Assembly (NCBI GenBank): GCA_964035545.1
Contig: OZ037766.1
Span: forward strand, 17,554,222 to 17,618,221
Source: Bugula neritina
Taxonomy: Eukaryota > Bryozoa > Gymnolaemata > Cheilostomatida > Bugulidae
Reading direction: 5' to 3'
DNA: 64,000 nucleotides
This document shows positions 20,301 to 32,600 of the stretch, one piece after another. Below the pieces are notes generated by a model. The model made no database searches and had not been told where the DNA came from. It saw only the letters and a program-made list of their open reading frames with translations. A program made the position numbers and the translations under genes. Numbering within the stretch: position 1 is the first letter of the stretch; each line of letters opens with the position of its first letter.

Positions 20301-23300
20301 AAGTTCTTGTCTATAGTGATTCCAACCACCTCCACTGGTGCTGGGAGAAAGGGATCATCCAAGTACACACTGTATGATATTAAGTATCAAGCTGTGTACT
20401 CAAGTGAAGAGGGTGACAAATTTGAAATTAAGGATCGAACAGTATATAGGTCTGTTAGATAATAGATACCATCTTCATTTTCTCAGTTTTTGTGTTTAAA
20501 ATGAGTTTTCAAGAATCTTGTTGCTGTTTAAGGAAAATACCAAATAATTTTATGGGAATAAAGCCTATATATGTAAAAGTTGTGTAATTATTTCTTTTAC
20601 AGTTGATAATTTGTATATAAAACAAAGTTTTATCGTAAAGTTTAGGTGGACTGCCCTTTGTTTTTGCTATTTTTGTAATCATAATATATAATCAAGTTTA
20701 TTTGTCAACAAAGAGAAAATATTTGTGTTCTACAGAATTTTAGCAAGTGGCTTAATTTGCTAACTGGACTTGTATTTTTGGCTAATAGAATCGTCTGGTA
20801 ATTTTATACCTACTTTCTTTTTAATCTTCCGAAACATTTTGTTCAATCGACTTCAGCATGTTTTTGTTGTTACATATAGGCGGTACCGAGAGTTTATAAA
20901 CCTTAGAGGGAGGTTGGAAAAGTCTAGTCTGTATGCCAAAGCACTAAAGTCCATCAGCACCCCATCCTGGTGGCACCAGCTTTCTCTTGCAGCTCGTAAG
21001 CCACAAGAAGTAGAAAAACGACGTGCAAAACTGGAAACATTTTTACAGCAAGTAAAGTTGTAGTATAAATTACAAAAAATTCATGATTTTTAATTTCTTT
21101 TTAGAACTTAGAATTGATTACTCCCAAAGCTTGTATGTATTGTCACTTTCTGTCTAGAGCTAAGTGTTGGAAAATTTAATTTTTTATGGTTATACATTTT
21201 TAGCACACGATCATAGCATCAATTCATTGACTTGTGTCAAAAAACGAAGTCACAATCTCTTTTTAACAACCTGTAATGCTTTAATTTCACTAGCTGATTG
21301 CCCAGCCAGTATTGAGCTCATCTAAAGATGTGGAAGAGTTCCTAGCTTATAATGGAGGTGCAGAGATTGAGTTTGTGCAGGAAAACATAGAATTTATACC
21401 TCCTGCTGTTAGGCTAGATAAGGTATTCACTCTATTTGTCTTATCAGCTCAACTCAGTTTTGTCATTGAAACTATTAAGTTAGTTACATAAGATTGAGCT
21501 TCTGCTGATTTTAAACCAAGATTTTTTGAGGCTCCTGGTTTGAGTCTAAGTTTAAAAGTAAAGCTGCAATGACCTAAGCTTGTGAACTTATAGTTTTACT
21601 AGTTTTGTAAAGTTTAGTACTTATATTTACTTATAGTTTTGCATACTTTTAACAAGTGTTTAAACACACCACATTATTGTATTTTATGCAATGGCTGTTG
21701 GAGCACTGTATTATATATGTGTTATGCTTAAGGTTATGATTCGCATGTTTGACCGGGTGACTGATAGGTTGACAACACAGTCTTCTGCAGCAGATTCAAC
21801 TGATCCTTCTGCTATTGGGAGGAAAAAATCAAAGCAAGGTACAAGTTTATCAGTATGCTTAGTGCTTTGCTGCTCGGCCAATTGTGCTCTTTATGGTATA
21901 TCAAATTTTGAAATGTAGGACATGGCTTATTTCTCTAATGTAGCGAACTTTCATTATTGATTTATATGTTTAAAAAAAGTGCACCTAACTTCTTCAAAAT
22001 TGCTAAACTCAAATAAGCAAGGTCTAGATAGAGTCTGTCACTTTAATTAGGACAGAAGTGCACAGAAATCTATATTTTTTGTCTCAGTTCAATTTAGGGC
22101 GCTTTCGGATTCCCTACGCGTAGCCTACTGGGCTCATCGATGAATTTGCTCACTTTCTCTCCGTCGAGTACCCCTCGATGAGCTTCTTTTTCGATGGGGT
22201 ACGCGATGGCTACCGAATGCATCGCGTAGGGGTGCACGTAACACTCATCGAGTAGGGCAACAAGTTTTTAATATGGCCTTCGACCTTACTGGCTGCACAA
22301 GTATTGACATTTATTTTCATAGCACGCGCTGGGCGGGAACTACTAATTTTAATAGCATTATTATTATTGCTGTGGCCTGCGAGTTTGCTACTTGAACTCC
22401 AAGCTTTATCAGGTAACTTCAAAAATTGTTCAACATTGGTCTTGAAATGGTGCATAGTCTAATTGAAAGTATAATTTTAAGATATCACTTTAAAATTTTT
22501 TATTTCATATTTATAATAAGTATAAAAGTAATACTAATACTTAAAGTTAATAGTAATACTTACTAATACTAATAGTAATAGTAATAGTAATCCTCGGATT
22601 AGTAATACTTATACTAATAGTGATACTAAATCTAATACTAATAGTAATAGTAATAACTAATACTAATACTAATAGTAATACTACTACTACTACTATTAGT
22701 ATTAGTATTACTATTAGAATACTAATACTAATAGTAATAGTATTACTAATATTAATTCACTAATCAGTAATACTAATACTAATTGTATTTGTAATAAATA
22801 TAACATTAAGTTTAACATTATGATTATGATTATTAATATTTGCATTATAATAATAATTATTATTAATATTATCATTATCGTTATTGATTATCATTATGAT
22901 TGTCACCTATCACTAAATTATATCAGTATTACTATCACTATGATTATGAGTATCAGTATGACTATCACTATGAGACATGATGATGATTATGAGTATGACT
23001 ATCAGCATCACTATGAAATATGAATATGATTATAAAATAAATATATTATTGCAGTTACTGTTAGTATTAGTATAAAATTTAATTATACTTAACAGTTATA
23101 AATAGTTATGTTCATAAATATAATATTAATATAAATAATATTATTGAATTTGATAGCATTGAATTTCATGAAATATTAAAGTTTTATTAAATGCAAATAT
23201 TATAATAGTTGATAGTTTTAATCCTGCAATTGTATGATTGATATTCTAAATTACTGTATTTTACTTTTAGCGTATAACTTCTTGTTTTAGTCTGAGTCGA

Positions 23301-25504
23301 TGGGATGGAGAAGCAGATTTGCCAATGACTTGACAGGTGCTACTGAGGAGTGCTAGTAGATGTGGCTGTCCTGACATTCTGCAGATTTGCCAAAATTTCT
23401 TTATCAATGTTTTTTTAGTCAATCACTATAACTTTTGCTGTAAAATTACATTTCTGTTCCATTCATATTGTGTTGCTATAATAGAACATATACAATGTTG
23501 TTTACCATCATTATAATCATTCGGGTATTTTGATAATGCCTTGTAGATTTTGTAATGTACTATTTGTTTTTTTAAGTTATAAATCTTCACTCACTGCTTT
23601 AGTACTATGTATATACTAGCTATTTTTATCTAATTTAGGCCATTAGTATTATTTAGGCTAATCCAAACAGCTCATATATTGCCATATAACTTCAATTGTG
23701 TAGTTACAACAAGCTGTTGTCACCATTGTATTTTTATTGCTATTAGCAATTATAATTACTAACATGATAATTATTATCAAGTGATAGAATGACCTATTTC
23801 CATTGGTTTAGTAGCATTCTAGGCTCCACATGCATAAATGAAAAAGCATTTCATTTGAATTTTGGCGAGTTGCAACACTTAAATGTAAAATTGTCTTCTC
23901 TTTGTATTAGAGTATGTACACGGTAGCAAGGCATACAGCTACTAACCAGGCTAAAATATCATAATAATTTCAAGTTGTAGAAAAATATAAACAATGTAAT
24001 TGAAACATTGAATGAATGATGAAATAAATATTTTGTTCTGTTGGTGTAAAGTGACTATAACTTCAAGTAGTAATTAATATTCAGCTTGAGAACTAGAGAT
24101 TAGCTGCTAGTATAATAAAAAAGTACATTGGAGAAAACAGCAGTTGAGCGGAAGTTCTACAAACATTCTTTCTGCGAATGGTTTCGCTAATGTAGCTTTA
24201 AAATCTCGGTGTGTTATTAGTTACTAAGGCTAATACTTTGATCGATGCGTGTTCGGTAACCACGAGTACCCTGGGTACGCGTAGGGGTAACTACCTATTC
24301 TATCGCTTACACTCGTTTACAAAAATGACGCAATGTCAGAGTAAAATTACTGTAATTGCTCGAATAATTGCGCCCTACGCGTGATGGTTACCGAACGGTC
24401 ATCGCGTAGGGCCTACAGTTACCTCTACGCGTAGGGAATCCGAAAGCGCCCTTAATCCTTTTTCAATGGCGTGGTAAAGAAAGTAGCTTTAGACTTCAGA
24501 GTAACCCAATCAGCACACTTTTTATCTGTAATAGAAATGGTACACCTGGAATAATATAGTTGCTATTGCTGTGTAGGAAAACATAGGCATAAGTTGCTTT
24601 GGAAAGTCATGTGAAGTTTTACTTCAGTTTAAAAAATTGTCAATTTTTTTATCTCTAATTATATGCTATTCTACTTGTTTGAATTATAATGTTTACTGTA
24701 ACAATATATGCCATTGACCAAGAAGTTGCTACTTTTTCAAATATAATGTATTTTGAGGTCATAGTGAAATCTTTGGTCTTATTGAAATTCGCATGAGAAC
24801 TTTCCATTTCGCAAAACCCACAGCACCAGACTACATTTTACTACAATTCCGTGTCTTTTGCATCAACTTGTTCAAAATTATATTTACTTTTGATAGAGGA
24901 TGCAGCTCTTAGATATTGTTTGGGTTGGACTATTACTCATCAATCAGAATTCTTTCCATCAGATTTCCTCAGTGTTCAGGAAAAACTAAATCACAACCAA
25001 CCTCTCAGTTTCTCTACCTTACCAGATACTGAAATAAAAATCAGTGATGCCTACCATGATCAAAGTCAGAAATTAGCAGATGCTCTCTTCCAACTAGCAC
25101 TTCTGCTGTTTCAACGTCACTCGGATTCTAGTAAAAACAGTAAGATGGTCTCTGCTGTGGGCTCCATCCTACTACCTTACATATCACAGTGGTCACGGAA
25201 CAAAGTTTTAAGTTATAGCACTGCACCAGAATTAACTAGACTGCTTCATCTATTCACCGACACTCTGTGGCCAGAAGTGAAAGAGCAAGCGAAAAGCTAT
25301 GATATAGAGCATTTAGAAGCCATCGCTAGGCAGTGTGTGATAAATGCATTGCCTGCACCAGTTGTGTTGCTGCTGAAGCACCATGTCAACCAGATCATTA
25401 CTGATGTGTTTGAAATGATGAATGATGAAGAGCTAAATAAACAGCTATTATATGTACTCGTTGGCCAGCTTCTGAAAAATTCTCTTTCATTTGTGGTTGA
25501 TTGA
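17337..25504 (+). CDS. SNX19: Sorting nexin 19-like protein (PXA-PX-nexin C), spliced
   Basis: Nine exons join with consistent phases: 17337-17441, 17578-17716, 18286-18505, 19156-20129, 20296-20449, 20880-21051, 21294-21422, 21733-21838, 24897-25504, giving 868 aa. Residues about 16-55 form two hydrophobic segments (LLMVSTIFLLIFTAIFG, then WFSLTVVFLYA), a membrane anchor as in SNX13/14/19. A PXA domain follows (about 85-265). Residues about 300-480 are a serine-rich linker. The PX domain is at about 490-625, with YTLYDIKYQAVY and the phosphoinositide-binding RRYREF motif at 531-536. A nexin C domain lies in the last exon (PEVKEQAKSYDIEHLEAIA). No RGS domain is seen between PXA and PX, which fits SNX19 rather than SNX13/14. 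The family acts at endosome and ER-endosome membranes. The last intron carries a 2.36-kb transposon. Human SNX19 is about 990 aa, so the linker is shorter here. The start codon is the first ATG of the anchor exon. Confidence 0.88.
22097..24451. mobile_element. PIF/Harbinger-like element with perfect 27-bp inverted termini, in the last SNX19 intron
   Basis: The left end GGGCGCTTTCGGATTCCCTA.. (22097-22123) is repeated without mismatch, inverted, at 24425-24451. TTA stands on both outer sides (22094-22096 and 24452-24454), the 3-bp target duplication typical of PIF/Harbinger elements. The subterminal regions carry further copies of ATCGCGTAGGG / CTACGCGT. No transposase is recognisable. A short minus-strand frame at 22455-22210 (MHHFKTNVEQFLKLPDKAW) could be a fragment of an element protein. 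The perfect termini imply a recent insertion. Confidence 0.85.
22495..23035. repeat. Degenerate (TAATAG/TAATAC)n and (ATTATG)n tract
   Basis: About 540 bases of triplet-like repeats (ACTAATAGTAATAGTAAT, then TATGATTATGAGTATCAG) lie inside the Harbinger-like element. The short apparent frames here are low-complexity artefacts. Confidence 0.75.
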
Positions 25505-25775
25505 ATGCTGCTTCTGTATTTATATATTTATTTAAGCATTTTTAATTAACAAATTTTGTTGATAACTTATGTTTTATCTTTGAATTCTATTTTTATCAAA
25601 TTTTGATTCAACTAATCATTGGAATTTTCCTCATTGTTTTTTAATTAATCTGCTTGTGCAGTTCTAGTTTTGTTATGTTTTTGTTATGCAGTGTTATGAC
25701 ATACTTGCTCAGCCTTGAATTATCAATTGTTTCTCTATGAATGTGTAATAACTAAAATCTAAGTGTATTACATGT

Positions 25776-25781
25776 AATAAA
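25776..25781 (+). terminator. Candidate polyadenylation signal of the SNX19-type gene
   Basis: AATAAA lies 272 bases after the stop codon on the coding strand, before the convergent gene. A GT-rich stretch follows within 25 bases. It is only a candidate, since such hexamers are common in AT-rich DNA. Confidence 0.4.
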
Positions 25782-26670
25782 ATGGTTTGCACAGGTTTTA
25801 TGCAAAGCTTAACAGTATACTATTCAATATGTAAATAATTGAGCATTTTATAACTGCTAGAATACTGTTTTCTCAATTCTTACTTGCAACTATTACTTAA
25901 AATATATACTATACCTGATGAGTGAGACATACAATTCTGAAAGTAACATGATTGAATAAAGTTTGAATTTCTAACCATTAGGTTATACTGCTGGATAGCT
26001 TTTATTTTTTTAACATAAGTTGTGCATGTGTATACATGAATAATACTAAATAAATTTTCAGATGGAAAATTATTCAGAAATTTAAAGTGTACGAAAAGCA
26101 AAGGTATAAAAATATACAAATAGTTTTATGTGCTACAGAATATAAACATGTGAGTGCAAATAAGTTCAATTTAAATATACAGTTCATACTATTTTAGATT
26201 TTTGGAAACTGTTGAAATCCTTGTGGCCCATAAAATAAATTATCTACATTATTATAGAACATATGCTTTATAATTAATTGCAGCATAAAAAGGGCTTAAA
26301 TTATGAATTTTGAAATGCAGCAGAAATGCATAGGCTTTTGTAATGCAGAGAGTTTTAGCCATTATTTAGAACAGTCATTTCCCACTCAATTATCTTTAAT
26401 GGAAAATAAACACATTTTTAGCACAAATGTGAAATTGAAGAAACAATTATCAATGAAAGCAAACTAAAATGTTTGAAGTATAGGTTAAGGTCACACATTC
26501 TAGCAATAATACTAAGTTTTTAACATTAAAAAATAATTGACATGCACAAAATAAATTTTAGGATTAATAATGCCAAAACTCTAGTAACATCGTAATTTAG
26601 GCAAAAGGCCTAAATTCTGCTAAATAAATTGTAAGTTACAGTGTTGCCACCACACTGGTCTAGCAGACAT
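25782..26670. other. Convergent intergenic region
   Basis: It separates the 3' ends of the SNX19-type (+) and vinculin-like (-) genes. It is AT-rich, with no gene or repeat recognised. It presumably holds the 3' UTR of the minus-strand gene; candidate minus-strand signals are TTTAAT at 26395 and TTTATT at 26001. Confidence 0.5.
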
Positions 26671-29600
26671 TTAGTTGCTTGAGATTCTTATATTGATGGA
26701 TGCAGCAGCAGCAGTGTGAACAGCTTCTCTGACAGCTGCCATCAAGTTCTTGGCATTTTCTAACAACATTTCTGTAGCTTGCTTGTCGTTAGAACAGCCA
26801 ACTACAAACAAATATGATCCGCAAATATAATTTTAGTTTCAAGGTGGTGATTGGAATGCTCATATCAACAGCATGGCATGTAATAACACAGATTTGTCAA
26901 TAACTACTAACATTCAGCATATAAATATAATGTTTATTGCTAGAAAAAAATTACCCAAATGAATTTCCTATCCCATGCAAACCATATTAGAAAGATGGTT
27001 TGGCTCCTAAATACTAAATATAGTTTTACTGCTAAATATCAGTCAAAGAGTTCTATATGTTTAACAACCTAAACTTCATGTGTGTATGTAAATTTTGAAC
27101 AAACTTATTTATTGTGTAATCTACTAATTCCGACTAAAAGTCACATCCATCCTGCTAACTAGCAAACTTAGTCAATATAAACGTAAAATAATAATTTGTA
27201 AAATTTAACTACAAACACAACAGATTTTTGGTAGAAAATAATATAATGGATTAGAAACCCTCAAACCTATTTGAAAGACAAATCATTTAATAAATATGAA
27301 CCAACAAAGTATTCACTGACGTAGCTAGCAAGTTTCAATTTAATTTTTTCCGGCCAAGCGACAAAAAACCAAAGTGTCCGTGAATCATTTTATTACTTTA
27401 TTTTAAACATACCTGTACCAGAGCCAATTGTTGCTGCTTTTACTGTGCATACCATCTTTAGTTGTGTTGCAAGTGTAGGAATTCGTTCATAAAGCTTTAG
27501 CAGCAACTAAATAATGAGAAACAATAAAGAATTACTTCAATCGAGAAACTGTTTAATTGAATGCAAAATCTAACTGCATATACATAGTTTAAAGATGTGC
27601 ATCAAAAATGATTTTTTTTTTTATATTAAACATTTTTAAATTATGTTAATATGTCAGCTGTACTTTGTTACCTTTAAAAAACACTATGTTGGCTAGAATG
27701 CAGCAAATTTTCAACTAGGTACCAGAAGTTTTTCACCAATTTTATTTACTGTTCATGGTGATTGTTCATTTAACATTGCTTTTATTTGCTACTAAAAACT
27801 ATTATTTTTAGAGTGAATTGTGGCAGCTATGCATTAAAATCTTTAAGGGCCTACTAAATTTTTAACACATAAATATAAGTTGTTTCAATATTATGATAAA
27901 TACCACTAAACAGCAATAACCAAAATTGACAGCTATTGTCAATTTTAAACATACTCTGTTAACATTTCTTAGCATTTACATATTTTTAACTGTCTTCACA
28001 TCGCATTGAAGTTATTAGATATTACAGCTTCACTTTACAGTTTAACACTTATTTACAGTAGAACTAATTGTGTGTTATCGTGGGTATTATCAACAACAGT
28101 TTTAAAATAGCTGAGCTTAATCTTAAATTGCTGCAAATAAATTTATTTGATATATAATCACAGTTTACTTACAGACTGACTATACTCATCAGCACACTTC
28201 ATAGCCAGATGTTTAGTGAGACAAGAAAGTGCATCGCTTGTACAAGATATATTTTGGGATGATTGTAGCAACCGTTCCTTAGTACATCTGTCATTTCTAA
28301 AATGTTTTACAAACGTAAGCATGAGAAACCCTGGTAAAGAGGTCTTTTTAGCAGACTAATGAGCTTTTCCATTGTAGTAAAGGAGCAATTATGACTGAAT
28401 GCTCTTTTTTAACATCACCTTTATTAGGGTTCAAACCGCTGACCTTGTGTTTGCTATAATTAGCCATTGCTCTAAAGTCTAACCACTAAGCTATGTAAAA
28501 CTTAAATTAGGAGAGGTAATAATTTTTTGTTACATTTAACTATTGAAATTCTGAAATGAATTGTATAGTAAATAGTTGAAGATCTGCAAAAAGAAAAGAT
28601 TGTTGGCATACCTTACTAGATCGACCAACTTTGACATAACCATAGCAAGCTTTTTAGCTGTAAGTATTAAATCACTGTCTGCACTTGCCCAGTTTGTCTG
28701 TTTATCAACACCTTCTCCCTGGGAATATATCATATTTATAAATATATCAATGACCTATATAATAGATACTCATATCATAGGGCTAATGAGTCACATTTAG
28801 AAGGAAGAATTGAACCTACAAGATGACATGGCTTACATTCAAAAGTAAACAGCTATCTATGCTCAATTGTGAATTGGTTTTTATGATATACCGTTTATAT
28901 AGGCAGTGGTAGGTATGGCACAAGGTGTATTTATATTTATAGATACAATAGCAGATGTATCAACTGGTTTCATCTATACCTGCTACGCAAATGAATTTTT
29001 CATTCCATGTTTGGAAACAGTTGCATCAAATCAAACCGCAACCATAAGCTGATGCAAACCGAAACCACAAATCTATCTTATCCAATTGCGTAATGTATGT
29101 AATGGAAATACAGTGATAGATAAAATTATAGTAAATATAGATACTAAATTTGGGTGTTTACCTTCATAAGTGAATGCTGGTGAAAAACCTGATTGTCTGT
29201 GTTTGCAGGATTAGCAAACAGCATCAGCTGACTACTGAACGACTGATCACCTAAACAATAATCATACAATGCAGAATGAAACTCGACTAGATATTATGCC
29301 AATGTATACATATATATAGCTAGGGCAGTCTTTCTTTATATAAGTACTCAGCAGAATCATTCAATATATACAAAATGAAACTTAAAATACAAAAGGAAGT
29401 TTTAAACTTACATTAGTATAATTTACTTTGATAGTTTATCAACTCTCCTGAATGTCTTTTAGCAAAATTTTGAATTGCAGCATTTAAAGCAAAGATCACC
29501 AACCTGTATGTTTTTTGTAAGTTCTGAGATTTGCTTCTGATAAGCAGAGGGACTTTAGTTGATTAACTTTTACTTGCCACACCTGTTTCACTTTGGTGAA

Positions 29601-32600
29601 GTGTTTTTGAAACACATTGTTGTAAGGGTTGCTAAATAAGAGCTTTGCACCCCAAACCACATAAGAACTTGAAGCTGAAAGCTAAAATTTTGAAAAATAC
29701 AAACTATTCTCTGAATAGCTAGACTATTCACATAAGTATTTAATAAATATGAAAATGCAACAACTTGCCACAGCTGCTTCATGCTGAACCTTTTCCATCT
29801 TGCTTGCATTTGGTATCATATGAATCCAACAAATTAAATTAATATTTGTGACTAATCTCCGATGCATTTCTTCAAAATGCAATTGTTTTTCTACAAAGAC
29901 TTGTTCTCTATGCTGTTTGACTGCAACAAATAAGCGCAAGCTTTTAAAAAATTAGTAATATTTCAATATTGAAGGTTCCGACTTATATAGATTAATAACC
30001 ATATTTGGATGTATAGTTATAATTAATCTATCGACTGTAGAAAGAAATTTTTTAGATGCTATCTGAATTTTAATTTGAAGCATAAGTTATATAATTTACA
30101 CACTTGATAGACTTTTCAAAATTAGATTAGAGAATATTTAAAATTTTAAAAATTATATAAAAATCATTACTAAATCAGCTGATTATATTGTAAGAAACTA
30201 GAAACAAAATTTGCAGAATAACATAACATTTCACCCATTACTTTTACAGTTGCAAATTATTGTTAATTTACATTAATCAATGTTTAACATAGAGCAATAG
30301 ACAATCATGATGATATGCCTAGGAATGTCATGTTTTCCCTATAATGGTGCTAAATTTCAAAATGATTTTAACAAAATAAAAAGCAGTTATTAAAAGAGCA
30401 ATCGTTCAAAGTAATAGAATAATTAGAATATGTTTTTCTTCTTATAAAAAAAATATTCACAAATTAGGCAGAAGGCTATTTTTTCTATATCACTAACTTA
30501 CAGTGTGCCGTCAATGCAGCTTTCTCTAGCATGTTGAGAGGAGGGTTGAAGTGTTGAAAGTCATCAAAAGTCTATAACAGAAGAAATAACATGTTAAATT
30601 TCTGAAAAGTTATTGAAATGTAGTTATAACTCTGGTTTAGCACTGTGCAAGCTTTTCCCAGTATTAACCAACACCTCAAGTTTCTTTGAGCTAGTCGTAA
30701 ATATGTAAAGGCACTGAATAAACGATCTGCCATTTGTATGCAGTGAAAATATGGAGCTATGACAGTTTCAACAATTATTATCTCAAATGAAGCAAAATAA
30801 GTTAATAAAATTGGTTGAAGTTATAGGTTATTGGGTAATTTATGTTACATTCTCAGAAAGGTTTATACAGGCAGTATGTTTTGGAAGTGATGGAAATCAA
30901 GTGAAAACTAATAATTATCATGTTGGGTTTTCCTAGTTACATATAATGGTTGCAATAAATTACTTTCTACCTTTGAACCTATCTGCATCAAATAGGGACA
31001 AGGCATGAACACTTTCTTCCCCATATGTCATTTACAAACCAGTTAGCTATACACAGTCAATAAAGTCTATTAATAAATTTGTTTATAGTTTATTAATTCA
31101 TCACATAATAAGAACATAATATACCAGTATTAACTAAAACAAAATGTTGCGCCAGTTTCTGAGATTTGGAGGAATATTTCTATATAATATAATACTAATA
31201 TAATTTTGTATTCGGTAAGACAACAGCGTGTTTCTCATTGCTTTGATTGGCTAGCTCATTTCAAAACTGTGATTGGTGTAGAAGTATGCTACTATCATTT
31301 GGTGCAGTGTTGACATAAAGCTAACCAATTGCACTGTTAGTTGTGGGAACTTTGTCAATTTTAAGGCACTTCCAGTTATATTTCATTATCATGAATACAA
31401 TAAAAATCACATGTATTATGATTGCTGCTATATTGCTAATACTTAAAATGATGGTAGCATACAATTTATTTGTCTAAAGAAAACAGTCAACAAAATCAGA
31501 AAATCCAGCAAACTACCAAAAAAATAACTCCCAATGAAATCCTACATGCCAACCTATGACTAGCCGTTGCCAATTGTTGAATTAGAGGACTGCATAACTA
31601 CACAGATTTATAAAATTCATAACAAACTTTTATCAGAGTATTGTACCTTTCTGGAAATGGTCTCAATTATTCCATCTTTTAGGTGAGAAAGATGATAAGC
31701 CAACTGGTTAGTTCCTATTCTTTCGTGACCTTCTCGAATCTGCACCACATCAACATACGTAACTATATACTTACACAATAAGCATGTACCTCATGTACCA
31801 TCTTGATATTATATATAAATTGAATTTAGCTCTTTTTGTGTTACTGTTGTATATTTGTATTTTTTTTGTCCTTTTGTTTTTTTTTGATGGAAATAAAGAA
31901 AACAAACAAACAAACAAACCTACACAAAAAGCATGTACCTACACAATAAGCATGTACCTACACAATAAGCATGTACCTACACAATAAGCATGTACCTACG
32001 CAATAAGTATGTACCTACACAACAAGTATGTACCTAGTACCTACACAATAAGTATGTACCTACACAATAAGTATGTACCTACGCAATAAGTATGTACCTA
32101 CACAACAAGTATGTACCTACACAATAAGTATGTACCTAGTACCTACACAATAAGCATGTACCTACGCAATAAGTATGTACCTACACAATAAGCATGTACC
32201 TACGCAATAAGTATGTACCTACACAACAAGTATGTACCTACACAATAAGTATGTACCTAGTACCTACACAATAAGCATGTACCTACACAATAAGTATGTA
32301 CCTAGTACCTACACAATAAGTATGTACCTACACAATAAGTAAGTACCTACGCAATAAGTATGTACCTACACAATAAGCATGTACCTACACAAAAAGCATG
32401 TACCTACACAATAAGTATGTAGCAACACAATAAGCATGTACCTACACAACAAAAACGCCATGTAGCTATACCATGAGTATGACATAAGCCTCATCAATAC
32501 CTGACTACTTGTAAATTATGTTGATTTATTACTATCCTATATATCTATTACTATCCTATACATCTATTACTATCCTATATATCTATGACTAGCTGTTTAT

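Noticed and set aside
22820-23023. 67-aa isoleucine-rich frame
   Set aside because: Translation of a simple ATT/ATC repeat.
31919-32450. Resemblance of the 19-bp array to a CRISPR
   Set aside because: Units are directly adjacent with no unique spacers, and the context is a eukaryotic intron. It is a minisatellite.
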